The notes below the pieces were generated by a model. It searched no databases. It was not told where the DNA came from and was given only the letters and a program-made list of their open reading frames with translations. Below, piece by piece: positions 11,560-23,051 of a DNA stretch of 64,000 nt. Both the position numbers and the translations under genes were made by a program. Location: contig OX123186.2 in assembly GCA_944739405.2 (NCBI GenBank), positions 89,631,034 through 89,695,033 on the forward strand, given 5' to 3'. Numbering within the stretch: the first letter of the stretch is position 1; every line of letters starts with the position of its first letter. This DNA comes from Euclidia mi (lineage: Eukaryota; Arthropoda; Insecta; Lepidoptera; Erebidae).

Positions 11560-12122
11560 TTTATTGTTTATAATATATTGTTTAGTTCTGTTTAATTTTA
11601 TTTTGAATTTTATTGTTTTACTTTTTATATTAAATACCTGTGTCTTTCGACCGGCTTTCAATGGTCGTGGTCAGGGAGGTTTCATTATGTTTTCCGCATG
11701 TGTATTTCACCATTTCCATGCTACTTTCCAGAACATGCCAATTTGCATGCCACAATCATGCCGTCTTACCTGTACAATACAACTGTAGAGATACATCTGC
11801 CAACTTTTTTTCGCAATGTTGGTTATCATTATCAGCCGTCATCTGACCTCTAACGCCCATTTCCAATATTCTATTTATTTGATGGATTTGCCTACCGGAG
11901 TAAGATATTTGACATATTTTGTATGGAGCTTATGTCAAATATCTATCTCTAGAAACCAAATCCATGGACGTAGGAGACAAAGTGGTCATAATATTCAAAT
12001 ATAATGTAGGTAAGTATAATTATTATGTGTATTGTATGTTACGTCATGTAGATTTTCGAACAAGTAATAGTAGTGAAATTACTGGCCTAATTTCGATGTT
12101 GATATTTTCAAATCATTCGCAG

Positions 12123-12316
12123 CGCCGAGGTTTTAGCTTTCAAGATACGGAAAACCGGTGATAGAATCTGGCGGGTTCCGTTACAACCAGTCAAGTGGCG
12201 GCACCAAGCACGAGGCTAGATGGACATGCGTACGGGTGTCAACGGGATGTAAGGCCAGGATCTATACCATTGATGATGTCATCTACAAGGTGTCTAATAG
12301 TCACAATAATTCATAA
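12123..12316 (+). pseudogene. mod(mdg4): FLYWCH exon 6, broken by an early TAG and lacking the last His
   Basis: Acceptor aatcattcgcag ends at 12122. CG-CCG-AGG-TTT is followed by an in-frame TAG (12134-12136); the rest is intact: S-R-Y-G-K-P-V-I-E, G-F-R-Y-N-Q, R-W-T-C-V-R, G-C-K-A-R-I and I-D-D-V-I-Y-K to TAA 12314-12316. It ends S-H-N-N-S, so the second His of His-x-His is Asn (12308-12310). The alternative acceptor ending in that same TAG would put the domain out of the common phase. Two independent defects suggest a dying exon. Confidence 0.8.
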
Positions 12317-12564
12317 TGGTGACGTCAAATGCTCATCATCTCTGTCTCGTTTGCGATCTAAGACGCACGCCTTTGAACCCGATGTCGATGACGATGACTT
12401 ATATAGGTACTACAGAGTGTAAATATTTAGTAGAATGTTGTTATTTTTTCGCTGTGTTTCGTAGCGTTCTTTAAGGTTCAATAAACTTATTTCAATTTGC
12501 AGTAGTTCTTATTTTATGGAAGTTGTTAAGCCTTTATAAATTCAAGATCTATTGGAATAATTTA

Positions 12565-12775
12565 TTTCATCATCAAGAGCCCTATGTACTGCCCCACTGC
12601 TGGGCACGGGCCTCTTCTCACTATGAGAAGGGTAAGGCCATAGTCCACCACGCTGGCCAAGTGTGGATTGGCAGACTTCACAGTCATGTCTTTGGAGAAC
12701 ATTATATGGAGAACTCTCAGACATGCAGTTTTCCTCACGATGTTTTCCTTCACCGATATGCAAGCGATAATTAAC
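12565..12775. repeat. Dispersed lepidopteran repeat
   Basis: Contains 'actgccccactgctgggcac', 'gccatagtccaccacgctgg' and 'cctcacgatgttttccttca', a widely dispersed moth/butterfly repeat tail. Related short pieces occur at 630-715, 31262-31310 and 8694-8730. Class not assigned. Confidence 0.65.
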
Positions 12776-13153
12776 TATTTTAATTGTTAATAATTTATTT
12801 ATTTGGTACTAATATATAGTGGTGAGGGGTTGTGAGTATTTTTCATGGTTTGTGTAAACTGTTCGCAAAAGCAATTATTTTGTTCTTACCTGTCCTACGG
12901 CAGGTAAGTATTCAACATGCCGTAAAACAGGTAAGAAAATAATTGATTTTAAGTTAGGTATTACTCTATATTGGTACAATATTGTTATAGTATAAAAGTA
13001 ATTTCATTTTCTAATATTTAATAAATGAATTATAGTACTGGAAAGTTAGGTATTCAATATCTACATGCTTAAGGTTTGTACTGTTGTTTTTTTACTTTCA
13101 CTTACACATTATTTTATTATTTTATCTAAGCCTATCCACAACAATTATATATT

Positions 13154-13387
13154 CCGTGTGGTGACGGATTAAGAATACGAATTGTCACCACCCCATATCA
13201 TCCCATGGGTGTCGTAAGAGCCGACAGAGGGACCATATTCAGCATAGAACAGCACTGTAAGAGAAGGAAAACTTGATACAAACCCTATACCAACCCGTTT
13301 GGCCAGTGTGGTATAGTAGACCAATTCCTCCTTTCAAAGGAGAGGCCTAGTCCAGCAGTGGACTTTTAAAGGCTGATTATGATGATC
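13154..13387 (-). repeat. SINE-like repeat family C, reverse copy
   Basis: Runs from 'ccgtgtggtgacggattaag' through 'catcccatgggtgtcgtaag' to 'gtccagcagtggact'. It is the reverse complement of the copy at 35001-35238 and of the partial copy at 63011-63158. It ends 55 bases before exon 7, inside that exon's upstream intron. Confidence 0.75.
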
Positions 13388-13443
13388 CACAACAAATTTG
13401 TATATATAGTTTAAACTAAAACAAATACTTTATCATTTTCCAG

Positions 13444-13646
13444 GTTACATGACATGCAAGTTTGAAAAGACGCGTTTTGGCAATCCCGTCATCATTGTAG
13501 GAAAGTACCGGTACAATAAGTGGAGCGGCAGCAAAGGTGCTCAAGTTCGATGGATTTGCGTGAAGAACCAGCAGGGTTGTAGAGCCACTATCACAACCAT
13601 CGATAATGTCATTGTTAGGACTAAGAACTATCATACACATATGTGA
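13444..13646 (+). CDS. mod(mdg4): Alternative terminal FLYWCH exon 7
   Basis: Acceptor tatcattttccag ends at 13443. GT, then Y-M-T-C-K-F-E-K-T-R-F-G-N-P-V-I-I-V-G, K-Y-R-Y-N-K-W-S-G-S-K-G, V-R-W-I-C-V-K, G-C-R-A-T-I, I-D-N-V-I-V-R and Y-H-T-H-M before TGA (ends 13646). All ligands are present. Closest in-window relatives are exons at 19607 and 23497, which share the N-K-W-x-G-S-R/K-G linker, suggesting one duplication lineage. An extra Cys precedes the finger. Confidence 0.92.
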
Positions 13647-13679
13647 GAAATATTAATTTTATATTACACTAGAGGATGC

Positions 13680-13868
13680 CAGCAGCTACGCCTGCAATTT
13701 TTTAAATTTTCCCGTTTTGGCCGATCCCGTGGGAATTTCGGGCAACCCCTTCTTAGTACACCCCTACAGCCCCCAAGGAATATACATGCCAAATTTCAGC
13801 TTCCTGCGCCCAATAGTAGGCTGTATCGTGTCAGTCAGTAAGCAACGCAAGGATTTTATATATTAAGA
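13680..13868. repeat. Helitron/LEP1-like dispersed repeat
   Basis: Contains 'ccgatcccgtgggaatttcg', 'cacccctacagcc', 'caaatttcagcttcctgcgc', 'gtcagtcagtaa' and a 'ttttatatattaaga' end. The same blocks recur at 42770-42926 and 56890-57095. No coding sequence; class uncertain. Confidence 0.6.
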
Positions 13869-14309
13869 TTAGCACGGCTTTGCTTTTAACTGGATGAGTA
13901 GCAGGCAATTCGGATGTGCAGAGATACAATGGATACGTAGGTATATGTTTACTAGTGTGCTTATGTCACTGGCACAGGCTGGCAAACATAAAAAAACGTA
14001 AAAGTTTGCATGACTGACGTAGTAATGAACTACGGCTCCTCTTATAGTCGGTTCTCATACGCATTATTAGAATACCCGTCGACAACCTACACCCGAAACA
14101 TTTGTCATTAAATTATATCTGTTGTCTCAAATACAATTTTTATTGAGTTTTATACAGTATGATGAATATAGTATCTTCTTGGGTTTACGCGAATGTTACA
14201 CATTGAAATTAAACTACAGTTTACGGATTTTATCGCGTTGTATTGGTTTCACTAAGTTATTACATTTGAAACTAAAGATCTAGAAACTATATTTTTAATT
14301 TATTACTAG

Positions 14310-14700
14310 CCGACGTTTCGAATTCTTTACAGAATTCATGTTCACGGCAGACTGAGGTGATATTTGTCTTTTTCTTGAATGTATAAGTTATCTCAAAGTA
14401 CCTGAACATTTTTCAACTACTGGTGTTACTATTTACGCAGAATGAGCTCACAGTGTCCTTAGGTCTTCTGGTGACTTTGTCCTTCTTGGGTTTCATTAGC
14501 CTTATGACAGGGTCCCAAGCTGGAGGAACATTCCAACCATCTTCCCTATTGAAATTAGGGTGTTTTTTAATTTCAATAGCCTCTCGTATCATGCTTGGAA
14601 GAAAACGATGTTCTTTTGCGAGTATCTGTGGTTCATCAAATCGCAGGCAGTGGTTGGGTAGTTTAATTTCAGTATGATGAATAGTTTCTAGAAGAGATTT
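14310..14700 (-). mobile_element. Penelope-like element fragment
   Basis: Minus strand reads L-P-N-H-C-L-R-F-D-E-P-Q-I-L, F-L-P-S-M-I-R-E-A-I-E-I-K-K-H-P, N-F-N-R-E-D-G-W, the same C-terminal block as at 6301-6650 but divergent. The neighbouring 'ccgacgtttcgaattcttta' is a typical Penelope-like end sequence. Reverse transcriptase missing. Confidence 0.7.
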
Positions 14701-15191
14701 TTAGTTAAGAGTTGTCATGGTGATGTGATTCAATTTTTTTGTTTTGAATCATATTATTCACGGCTTATTTCGTTTATTGGGAAACATAATTTGTTTTTCT
14801 GCCATTGTCTAGTCGTATATTTTAACGGATTTTTGTCATAGATCCACCTTTATTTCTGTCATGATATGTATATAGTTATGATGACTTTCTTCTATTTTAT
14901 TGTATTTATTCTTCTATTAAAAGTATAGTTAGTCAATAGATAGTTTCTCGTCCTTAGATAATAATAATGATAGCATAATGCTTCATTGCGTTGCGTTCGT
15001 ACGTGATTAATAATTTAATGGATCTTGTCAACGAGTGAACGTTTAAAGTCGCAGTTAGAAAAGTTTGCCAAAAATAGATGTAATTTAATAAGATCTGGTT
15101 TATAAAATATTTATCATCCTTAAAAAATTACTTCCGCTGTTACAAGCCTGTTCGAAACAATGGTATGCAAACATCTTAATTACCTTATATA

Positions 15192-15450
15192 TAATAATAT
15201 TCTACCACATACACACATCACCATATAGTCCCAAACTAAGCAGAGCTTGTACTACGGGTACTAGATAGTGGATATCATACCTACCTACATAGTAATTTTT
15301 TTTGTAAATACATACATATTATACATAGAAACACCCAGACCAAGACAAACATCCATGTTCATGCACCCAAATGTTTAACTTGAGCGGGAATCGAACCCGC
15401 GACCTTCGGCATAGCAGTCGCTTACACTCCCGCTGCACCAACCGGTCGTC
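15192..15450 (-). repeat. tRNA-derived SINE, family A, reverse copy
   Basis: The reverse complement begins 'gacgaccggttggtgcagcg' and carries 'gtcgcgggttcgattcccgc'; the body and the 'agtttgggactatatgg' tail match the copy at 4288-4540. Confidence 0.85.
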
Positions 15451-17340
15451 GAAGATCTACGTTCTATAATATTCTCTAAGGAAGCTACGCAGTGCTGGAT
15501 GTTATTTTTATTTATTGTTCGTGTTGTACTTCTGTAACTGAGTGTACATGCCAAAACTAAATATACACTGTAAAAATAACGACTCGTGCTAAAATGAGAA
15601 ATTAATTACTAAGACAGCTAAAACCGCCTATATTAATGTATTTTTAACACACTTGGTTCGGCGTTGCACCGAACTGAAAGTACAAGGCGATTTGGTAATA
15701 TGGAAAAATATTAGGTATTATTGTGGACTGTACATATAAAGGATGGCTGGTAAATCGCCTATAGGAGTGGGTTATAGGGAGGAATAGGAGGCGGAGGTAT
15801 GGGAGCAGAGCACGCCTTACCTTGATAAAATGGCGGCTTGTCGGCGTTTTCCGAGAGTCGGGCCACAAGCTGATCACTCCACCTGGATCCAGCCCGAAGC
15901 TGCACGGATCACTCCACTACACCCGCGGGCGGTTTAGTTCTCGTTTATAGTATAAAATAGCGGTAAAATATTGCGGTGCTGCATGTATTCGTCGCGGCGC
16001 AGAGCTGCACCAGGACACAGCCGGTCAGCGGGACCGTTGAATTTCGACACTGCGGTATGCAAAGGAATTTATTAGCTAGGTGTTGACATAATTAATTATC
16101 AATAGAAAGATAGATGGCGCTACCAAAACTTTAAAGTGAATGTAAAAAGAATATGTAGTTCTTTGTAACGATTCCACGTAATTTAAGCAAAATTCCAGCT
16201 TATGTCTGAAGTAATACTATTATTTAACGCAATCTCGCTTGATCATAAATTAATGGGTCTTTTACACTACTAGTGCTGGACCGTTGCCGTATGACAACCG
16301 GCGACGGCGGTGTCGTACGCTGCGCGGTCGGTTGTTTTATATTTACCGTACAAAGTACACACAGCTACAACTGAAGCTATATTATAGCTTACAGTACGAT
16401 TATAATACTTATTTCCTACACCATAAGAACAGTACAAAGGGCAATGTGTATAACTTGAGGGGTAGCCGGGTATTGGTACTAGACGCAATATGCAGTGCGC
16501 AAATCGTCAACTGTTTGTTGTAAAAAACAAAAACAAAAAGCGCCTTGAAAGTCCTGAGCATTAGGTTACTACCGTTTCAAAATAAATTAATAAAACCGGT
16601 TGTAATACTTGTAATGAATGCCAAACTATGTGCCCTCGTCAGCAATTCAGAATGGACAAAACGTTTTGTTAGTATTCCCCCTTGATATATCGAAATGCAC
16701 TCTTATTGGTTGTTGCTTACAGCTGGTACCGCATGTTAGTATAATGGACAGTCTGCAACTGGGTTATGTCAGATAAATTGTGATTTTACGTGTTGTCAAT
16801 CGTTGAAATACTTGGCAAGTTTTATAATGATTTGCAGTAAAATGAAGCAGTATTTTTTTAATCAGACATCATAATGTGTTGTAATTTTTAATTCTCGTTT
16901 TGTATACTTTTGACTGCCACAGTGACATTATAAGGTAAATACTTATTTATTGCGTAATTTATTACATGAATCTTTGATTAATGTTATGAAATAAAAATTA
17001 TAAACATTAAAAACCATAATTGCCATTGGTTTACCTATATATACATAGGTGGCTAAATTTGATTGCAATTTGTAAAAATGTACTTTCATACCAGGTTGCG
17101 CTTATTAAAATAATATACTTATAGATTTAAGTTAGTATGTATGTTTATGTATATTCTTACAGTGTGTGTCATTTATACTTCATATTTTGACTGTAAATTA
17201 CTTATTTGTGTTTAATGTAAATACGTATGATATAAAGACTTGAATTATTTATTCATCGTAATGCAGCTTGTTAATTTATTTTATTGCAATAATCAGATTT
17301 TAAATATTATAGAGAAGTAGAGTTTGAAAATATTGTTATT
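15451..17340. other. Spacer without FLYWCH exons
   Basis: 15740-16080 is more GC-rich and ends near 16125 with 'agatagatggcgct', the inverted counterpart of a motif at 1275-1300. 16260-16330 is a CpG-rich patch. None of the frames has a recognisable domain. I see no supported gene. Confidence 0.4.
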
Positions 17341-17678
17341 TTGCGCTTTCAAATAAAATGGTTTCACAAGATAGTCCGACAATTCTACAAGAGTGCGAAG
17401 CACGTCATGCATACGGATGAACACGTACATCGCATTGAACTCACGCAATTGCTTTTGCATGAAAAAAATAACAGTCTTAGGCTGACCCACATTAGGCGCG
17501 CGCGATCCTCGGGCGTGCGCACCGTGCGCGTGTCGCAGGCGCGCTGAGTGATCGTCGCGTTTTGCCGGCGTGTGACGTGTGTGCAGCGAGCGCGCAGCGC
17601 TCGCTTCATCTTAAATCATCTTACATCGCACGACACCAACTGGTCGGCTGTCACCAACCGTCTAATCTGAAAGCGCCT
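17341..17678. mobile_element. Probable non-autonomous DNA transposon with CpG-rich core
   Basis: Imperfect inverted ends: 'gcgctttcaaataaaatggt' at 17343 against the complement of 'accgtctaatctgaaagcgc' ending 17676. The core 17495-17600 is strikingly GC- and CpG-rich (gcgcgcgcgatcctcgggcg) compared with the surroundings. No transposase. Class uncertain. Confidence 0.5.
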
Positions 17679-18196
17679 TAATAGATAGTCAGAGAGTTCG
17701 CCGGTGCTTCATAGATATTTTATATGCTTACATTTCGCGTCTTTAGATAGAAGCATAGGGGCAATATACTTAGATCTTTATATTTATTGAACATATGTAG
17801 ATAATGAAAAGAAACATGAAAAGAAACATGAAAAGTCGTAAATAGTTATTTAAATTAGATTGTAGGAACCCAACATTGAAAGCTTTTTGTGATATATAGA
17901 AACAATACTTTACAGTGCAAGTGTTATATTTTATGATACTTTGTGAGAGAAACTATACTCAATAGAGCCAAAAATATCCTGGCATAGCCCGTTGCACTAC
18001 AACGTATCGAATGTTTTCTAGGTCCATTTACATATATGTGAACAATGTCATATAAATTGTTCAGCCACTGAAGTGATCCGTTTGTTTTCTCTCCGCCACT
18101 GGCACGTTCGGTGCCTTATATAGTCCCGGCCATAGATTATACAGATATACTGGTCCCGGCAAACAGCCGGTTCCTATAAGTGAGAAAGGCCTCTTA

Positions 18197-19235
18197 GGGC
18201 CTCTCTCACCACCCTCGATTAAAGTGTCGAACAGGCTATTCACTGATTATACTGTAGGGATATGACCAATCAAGACACACAAGTGAAACGTAAGACGTCT
18301 GTAGATGCACTCTTTATTTAATAAGAAGCACACATAATATATAGGAAGGTGTCATTACACTACAATACTAACAAGTAACATCATGTGTCAATTTCACGAC
18401 GTCCGAGTAGCACTAATCGTACGATTAAACTTACTTGCCACTACGTGCATACTTACGATTAAAAGTTGACTGTCGGCATTTTGTGTAAGTCGGTGCATTT
18501 TTAAATCATATTTTTTTTTAAATTTATCATCAACAATGGATTTATTTGACTTGATTGATCATCAGTTGGATGGATTAGAACATTATACGCGTCATCGAGT
18601 AGGTACCTCGAATACGTTTATTTAAAATTTGTGTGGATTATTTTACAGCCCTAGATGAAACTGATTTTCTAGCCAGATTTTGTCTGTCCAATATGGAGTA
18701 AACCAAGGGTTTAACTTGATAAAACATAAAATAATCTCTAAATCACAAAGGTGAGTGGTATTTTGTTTATTCAAGTAATTTTTACCCTAAGTGCCTACCT
18801 ATAAGAATATAAGTACATAAAATAAAATGTACCTACTGAGCTTCTAAACGCTGTATATTAGATTTTACACCATAAAATAGATGCCCAGTAAGTATAGGTA
18901 CTTACTGGGCATCTAACTAATAAAAATATTTATTTAAGAATCAATTACAGTAACTAAAAAAAATCACAAGCTCTCCAAACCAGACGAGACGCAAAAACAC
19001 CACAAATGACAATCAAAAAACAACTGTCAATGACGTTTGACGATTGACTTGACGTTTTATTGAACGAATGTAACGTACGACTTGTCGCATAGTTCACTTA
19101 ACCAGCGAATTGTTACTCGGAGCTTGATTTTCGTTTGTGAAATTGACAAAATATACTCGTAACTTTTACTCGCCAGTTCACGTTAATTGCGAATTAGTTG
19201 AACGACACTTTACTCGGAGATTGTGAAAGAGGCCC
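18197..19235. mobile_element. PIF/Harbinger-like non-autonomous transposon, TTA target duplication
   Basis: Inverted ends 'gggcctctctcaccaccctc' (from 18197) and the complement of 'gagattgtgaaagaggccc' (to 19235), with 'aaagtgtcg' conserved further in. TTA lies immediately outside both ends (18194-18196, 19236-19238). The 1039-bp interior has no transposase frame. The 3-bp TTA duplication is the hallmark of PIF/Harbinger elements. Confidence 0.72.
18888..18915. repeat. Short perfect hairpin
   Basis: 'tagatgcccagtaagta' is followed by its reverse complement in 'tacttactgggcatcta' with a minimal loop. It lies inside the 18197-19235 element. Confidence 0.7.
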
Positions 19236-19606
19236 TTAGCATTTTAGTTTCATCGGGCAGTATTTCACTGTGACTCCTTTATGCAGTAAATAGAAATAGT
19301 ATTGAAGTAGTAATTGAGAAGTACTCATCCTATATATTATTATTGTGTGTTTAATATATTATATTCATAAAACATTGTTTTATTTAGAACTTTGTTTAAA
19401 ATTCTATTGTCTCTTATTCCGTTTAGGATATATTTTTACTACATATCTTCGTGTAGTCAACTGTACAGTAAAACTCTTGAGTTTGGTTCTATAAGGTAAT
19501 GAAAACTATAACAATATGGGTCACAATATTTCTATTGTTCATATATTTCTATTGTATTAGTATGATACTTAATAAAACTTCAAAATAAGGTTCGGTTTGG
19601 TTTCAG

Positions 19607-19800
19607 GCCCTGTGTTTTTAGTATCCCAGCGTGGTAACCCGGTCATAGTGATAGGCAAGTACCGCTTTAACAAATGGTCGGGCAGTAGAGGCGTGAAGAC
19701 ACGTTGGGTTTGTGACAAGGCCAGGAGTCTCAAGTGTTCAGCTGCCTTGATCACCATCGATAATGTCATCGTTAAGGAGATCACGTTACATAATCATTGA
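19607..19800 (+). CDS. mod(mdg4): Alternative terminal FLYWCH exon 8
   Basis: Acceptor ggtttggtttcag ends at 19606. GC, then P-V-F-L-V-S-Q-R-G-N-P-V-I-V-I-G, K-Y-R-F-N-K-W-S-G-S-R-G, T-R-W-V-C-D-K-A-R-S-L-K-C-S-A-A, I-D-N-V-I-V-K and L-H-N-H before TGA at 19798-19800. All four ligands are present. Shares the N-K-W-S-G-S linker with exons 13444 and 23497. Followed within 160 bases by a MITE and then by a LINE, which separate it from exon 9. Confidence 0.93.
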
Positions 19801-19955
19801 AACACCATGGAACATCTTAATTTAGATAATACAGTCCTCCTAAACGGCTTGACCAATTTAGACGTCTGTCAGATGAAATCTTGTCTGAAAGAGTTCCTGG
19901 ATGGTTTGAAAATATAATTGTTGCCGGTAACTGGCGCGGCAGTCGGTGTGTATTA

Positions 19956-20307
19956 GTGTCTAAACACACTATCCCGAACTTACGCGACCGAATTTCGGCA
20001 CGATTACGCCTGCAATGCTATTTGAATTACTGACGACAAACTATGTCGAACTTACAATGCGTTATAGCGTACCTACAACGTCACTTCGGTCGGGTGTAAC
20101 CGCGTAAGTTCGGTGGCATCTTTTCTAGTAGTAGAGCACACATTATCGAATATACGCGACCGAACTTCGGTTCGATTGTCGACGAAGATACTATATAAAG
20201 TTTCGCAATGGAATTTCGGTCGCGTGTCATATCAGCCGAATACGTCGGAACTTAATTTCGGTCGCGGAACTTCGGTGGCATAAGTTCGGCATAGTGTGTT
20301 TAGACAC
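19956..20307. mobile_element. PIF/Harbinger-like MITE, TTA target duplication
   Basis: Ends 'gtgtctaaacacactatccc' (19956) and the complement of 'ggcatagtgtgtttagacac' (to 20307) are inverted over about 35 bp. TTA flanks both sides (19953-19955, 20308-20310). 352 bp, no coding capacity. The interior repeats 'gaacttacgcgaccga'-like units in both orientations. Confidence 0.82.
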
Positions 20308-20359
20308 TTACATATTGGATTTGCAGAACAGGCAGGATAGCGACTGTCGGGTCAGCTAG

Positions 20360-23051
20360 TTATATAATATAAATATTTCTTCGCAGCACACCACAGAGTT
20401 TTTTGATACCCTTAATATCTTTAATATGTCGCAGTATAACGGCGAGCGAAATGTAAACGGCAGATTACTCGATTTAGTATTTTGTAACGACTTAGTAATT
20501 GTTATGGAAAGTAGGGACCCACTAGCACAGCCTATTGATTTGCACCACAAACCATGGTTAATTCATAGCCGGTTTGTTGATATTCTTCAACTCATGGACA
20601 AACCTATGCATCGATACATTTTTTCTAAAGGAGATTATACTGCTATTAAATCTGAACTAGACTTCATTAATTGGTCTCAATTATTACAGACAGTGAGTTT
20701 AGAGGATGCAATCGCAACATTTTATAGCATATTGTATAAGCTTCGGGATGAGTACATTCCAGTAAAAACTTTAAAAAAATCATCTGACCCTCCTTGGTAT
20801 ACTCCAGCGTTAATAAAAATTATTAGGGAAAAATATAAATACCATAAGAAATATAAAAAATATAAAAATGTGTCAGATTATAACTCATTTGCCTTACTCC
20901 GCAACAGAGCTATTGACTTAGAAAAAGTGAGTTATGATAAATATTTGGAAAAAATTGAGGCTTCGATTGTGCAAGACCCTAAGTCATTTTGGACCTACGT
21001 GAAAAGTAAGCGCTTTGTCGGGGCGTTTCCTAACGTAATGCACTATCGTGGGATCTCTGCCGATACTGGACAAAATATTAGTGACTTATTCGCCACGTAT
21101 TTTAAATCTACATTTTTAGAACCCGAACCGACAGATGGTGATCAATCCACAACCGGCGAGATCTATAGTAATACAGCAATGTCTGTTAGCACGGTTGACA
21201 TAAACCATTCACGCATATTAAAGCTGCTCAAATCATTGGATCTTACCAAATCAGGTGGACCGGACCTAATACCTCCAATATTTATAGTCAATTGTGCTGA
21301 CAGTCTTGTGGAACCTCTTTGTGTTCTATTCAAGCGTTCTTTATCAGAAGGTGTGGTTCCGAAGATTTGGAAATCTGCTTTCATAACCCCGGTCTTAAAA
21401 AAGGGTGATAGAACTGATATCGCGAACTACCGTCCTATATCCAAGATATGCATCTTTTCTAAGATTCTAGAACGTGTGGTTCATACTGATGTTTACGCGG
21501 CTTTTAGATCTAGTCTTGGCGACGAGCAGCACGGATTTGTTACGAACCGTTCAACAACTTCAAATCTACTTCTATCACACGAGTTTATTACAGATGGAAT
21601 GGTTCGACGACAGATTGATGTAATTTTTACTGATTACAGCAAGTGTTTTGACCGTATTGACCATCGAGTGCTACTGAAGAAGCTTTTGCTTGCTGGAATT
21701 CATGGAGACTTGTACCGATGGTTCAAATCTTACATAGAGAATAGAACACAGTCTGTCGTTCTTCAGGGTTACGTCTCAGGTTGGAATTCTGTCCCATCTG
21801 GCGTCCCTCAGGGCTCAATTCTTGGACCTCTTTTGTATACGCTGTTTATTGCGGATATCAGACAGTGCTTTCGTCATTCGTACATCCTACTTTATGCTGA
21901 TGACATGAAAATTCACAAGGTCATACAAGGCACATCTGACGTACATAAATTACAGGATGACTTAAATAGATTTGAAGCATATTGTAGCCGAAACAAGCTC
22001 GAACTTAATGTCTCTAAATGCTTCCACATAACATTTACACGTAGAACGTATTCAATGGATTACACATACACCTTAAATAATAAACCCATCAGTAAAGTGA
22101 ACAGCATTAAAGACTTAGGCATCATACAGGATAGTAGGTTACTGTTTGATCAACACATTGACAGCATCGTTAAAAAGGTCTCAAAGCTCTGGGTTTTATT
22201 TTACGAACCACGGTTTGTGTTCACATGTTTCCGTTCTCTAGAACCAGTAAAGATTTTATACTGTTCTTACGTACGCAGCCACCTTGAATACGCCTCCCAA
22301 GTTTGGAACCCGCAGTATGAGGTTTACAAATCCCGTATTGAAGGCGTCCAAAGAAAATTTCTTTGCTATCTTGATTACAAAGCGCAGCAGTGTTCGGTTG
22401 ATTACGACCATAGATGCGGGAAATACCACTTCCTATCCTTAGAAATGAGACGGTTTATTGCAGACATAAGTTTTATTATGAACATTGCAAATGGTCACAT
22501 TGACTGTCCTGAGCTCTTGGCTAATATATCAGTGCGTACAAACTTGCTAGGTTTTCGCCAGCGGCCCATATTGAGCATTCCATTTGCATCTACAAATTAT
22601 AGAAGTAACGCTTTTTCTGTAAGAAGTGCAGCTAGTTTTAATGGACTTCCTCGAGACCTTAATATCGACCTCTTTTGCACCAGCGTAGCGACCATGAGAC
22701 GGTTATTAGCCAACTCATATTTTGATAATACTAGTATTGACCAATCAGCACATATTTGAATTGGACCAGACTACTTTTGTTGATATCTTTTTCTTCTTTT
22801 TGATTGATTGTTTTTGTTTTGAGTTTTTTAAACATCACTTTGTATATTTGTTTTGATTTTTTTCTTTTTTCTTTTTTTTAAACATTCTTTGTATTTTGTG
22901 TTTAAATATGTAAAATAATGGCCTTTTTATACCTATATGTGGAGGCTTTTAATTGGCAAATTGTTTAATTCATTTTTGTAATATTATATAATATTTATTA
23001 GTCCGTAAGCCTTCTGTAAAAGCTAAATAAATAAATAAAATAAATAAATAA
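20360..23051 (+). mobile_element. 5'-truncated LINE (Jockey/CR1-like) with intact reverse transcriptase and (AAAT)n tail
   Basis: Frame open from 20360 to 22759. Upstream of the first Met the translation F-F-D-T-L-N-I-F-N-M-S-Q-Y-N resembles the end of an apurinic-type endonuclease domain, so most of the endonuclease is lost. The element ends in 'taaataaataaataaa' repeats at about 23022-23051. It sits between exons 8 and 9 in the sense orientation. Confidence 0.82.
20426..22759 (+). CDS. Non-LTR retrotransposon reverse transcriptase (777 codons from first Met)
   Basis: The polymerase part shows S-G-G-P-D-L-I-P-P, L-K-K-G-D-R-T-D-I-A-N-Y-R-P-I-S, F-T-D-Y-S-K-C-F-D-R-I-D-H (first catalytic Asp), G-V-P-Q-G-S-I-L-G-P-L-L and Y-A-D-D (21893-21904, residues 490-493). 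It is followed by a long C-terminal region with L-E-Y-A-S-Q-V-W-N-P. No stop or frameshift over 2.3 kb, so the insertion is probably young. The true start lay in the lost 5' part; the Met at 20426 is only the first one available. Enzyme role: target-primed reverse transcription. The clade (Jockey versus CR1-like) is inferred from motif style only. Confidence 0.85.
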   Translation: MSQYNGERNVNGRLLDLVFCNDLVIVMESRDPLAQPIDLHHKPWLIHSRFVDILQLMDKPMHRYIFSKGDYTAIKSELDFINWSQLLQTVSLEDAIATFYSILYKLRDEYIPVKTLKKSSDPPWYTPALIKIIREKYKYHKKYKKYKNVSDYNSFALLRNRAIDLEKVSYDKYLEKIEASIVQDPKSFWTYVKSKRFVGAFPNVMHYRGISADTGQNISDLFATYFKSTFLEPEPTDGDQSTTGEIYSNTAMSVSTVDINHSRILKLLKSLDLTKSGGPDLIPPIFIVNCADSLVEPLCVLFKRSLSEGVVPKIWKSAFITPVLKKGDRTDIANYRPISKICIFSKILERVVHTDVYAAFRSSLGDEQHGFVTNRSTTSNLLLSHEFITDGMVRRQIDVIFTDYSKCFDRIDHRVLLKKLLLAGIHGDLYRWFKSYIENRTQSVVLQGYVSGWNSVPSGVPQGSILGPLLYTLFIADIRQCFRHSYILLYADDMKIHKVIQGTSDVHKLQDDLNRFEAYCSRNKLELNVSKCFHITFTRRTYSMDYTYTLNNKPISKVNSIKDLGIIQDSRLLFDQHIDSIVKKVSKLWVLFYEPRFVFTCFRSLEPVKILYCSYVRSHLEYASQVWNPQYEVYKSRIEGVQRKFLCYLDYKAQQCSVDYDHRCGKYHFLSLEMRRFIADISFIMNIANGHIDCPELLANISVRTNLLGFRQRPILSIPFASTNYRSNAFSVRSAASFNGLPRDLNIDLFCTSVATMRRLLANSYFDNTSIDQSAHI

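Noticed and set aside
12542..12774. Frames on both strands after exon 6
   Set aside because: Overlap a dispersed repeat; no conserved motif.
14423..14677. Plus-strand 84-codon frame
   Set aside because: Shadow of the minus-strand Penelope-like fragment.
15360..15450. tRNA gene-like boxes
   Set aside because: They belong to a SINE with the same tail as two other copies; no cloverleaf acceptor stem.
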